Source of the DNA: an uncultured Paenibacillaceae bacterium
GTDB taxonomy: Bacteria; Bacillota; Bacilli; Aneurinibacillales; Aneurinibacillaceae
Direction: 5' to 3'
Length of the DNA: 14,015 nt
Assembly (NCBI GenBank): GCA_937874515.1
Contig: CALNBV010000075.1
Coordinates: 1 to 14,015, forward strand
The notes under the pieces are model-generated. The model was not told the DNA's origin, did not search any database, and saw only the letters and a list, made by a program, of their open reading frames with translations. Shown here piece by piece: positions 13,968 through 14,015 of the stretch. A program made the translations under genes and the position numbers. Numbering within the stretch: the stretch's first letter is position 1; every line of letters begins with the position of its first letter.

Positions 13968-14015
13968 ATGATGTCAAACTTAGCAGAAAAGACGACTAGC
14001 GGAGGGAATAGGAAA
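13968..14015 (+). CDS. Start of an unidentified gene, cut by the window edge
   Basis: Sixteen codons, MMSNLAEKTTSGGNRK, remain open to the right edge. AAGGAAG at 13955-13961 precedes ATG 13968 by six bases; ATG 13971 is an equally possible start. The upstream promoter and cre-like site support a real gene. The readable part is hydrophilic and identifies no family. A solute transporter would fit the DUF294 neighbour and a cre site, but that is only context. Confidence 0.6.
   Translation, partial: MMSNLAEKTTSGGNRK

Noticed and set aside
1..14015. CRISPR array, tRNA/rRNA genes, insertion sequence or prophage genes
   Set aside because: No spaced repeats, no cloverleaf or rRNA sequence, and no transposase, integrase or phage motif seen on either strand.

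Overview
The window looks like chromosome from an AT-rich, low-GC Gram-positive bacterium, most likely a member of the Bacillales. The reasons are strong AGGAGG-type ribosome binding sites before most genes, sigma-A-like promoters, T-tailed hairpin terminators, a lipoteichoic acid (LTA) synthase family gene and a CcpA-type cre-like site. The species cannot be named from the sequence.

Layout. At the left edge (1-1721, minus) is an LTA-synthase-family sulfatase-fold membrane enzyme whose C-terminus lies outside the window. A tight minus-strand operon fixA-fixB-fixC-fixX follows (5606 down to 1844), closed by a terminator. It encodes a complete FixABCX electron-bifurcating flavoprotein complex, and its FixB carries an extra N-terminal two-cluster ferredoxin domain on a Lys/Pro/Glu/Ala hinge. 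A 56-codon gene of unknown function (5914-6084) with its own promoter and terminator separates it from a second minus-strand operon, SDR - iron alcohol dehydrogenase - accD - accA (9923 down to 6194). That operon has a near-consensus promoter and a strong terminator. About 600 bases follow that hold a GC-rich repeat-like element, a 38-codon basic microprotein gene and several regulatory signals. On the plus strand come a HI0933/BaiN-type flavoprotein (10514-11779) and a four-domain cNMP/CBS/DUF294 nucleotidyltransferase-like protein (11806-13710). A promoter and cre-like leader then precede a gene cut off by the right edge.

How the genes may work together. FixABCX is known to couple NADH oxidation to reduction of a quinone and of low-potential ferredoxin or flavodoxin. 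No nitrogenase gene is visible, so the low-potential electrons may serve another pathway here. The SDR, Fe-ADH and carboxyltransferase subunits form one transcription unit, which suggests either fatty-acid precursor supply linked to alcohol/aldehyde metabolism or a dedicated acyl-CoA carboxylation route; this is inference. No biotin carboxylase or biotin carrier gene is present in the window. The DUF294 protein is of a type often found beside carboxylate/solute symporters, so the truncated last gene may be a transporter, but only 16 codons can be read.

The most notable unexplained structures are a 61-bp nested inverted repeat upstream of fixA, an 11-bp perfect inverted repeat around the LTA-synthase promoter, a shared 13-base -10-region motif at two promoters, a GC-rich repeat-like element ending in a perfect 10-bp stem, and a 20-bp tandem repeat that includes the DUF294 stop codon.
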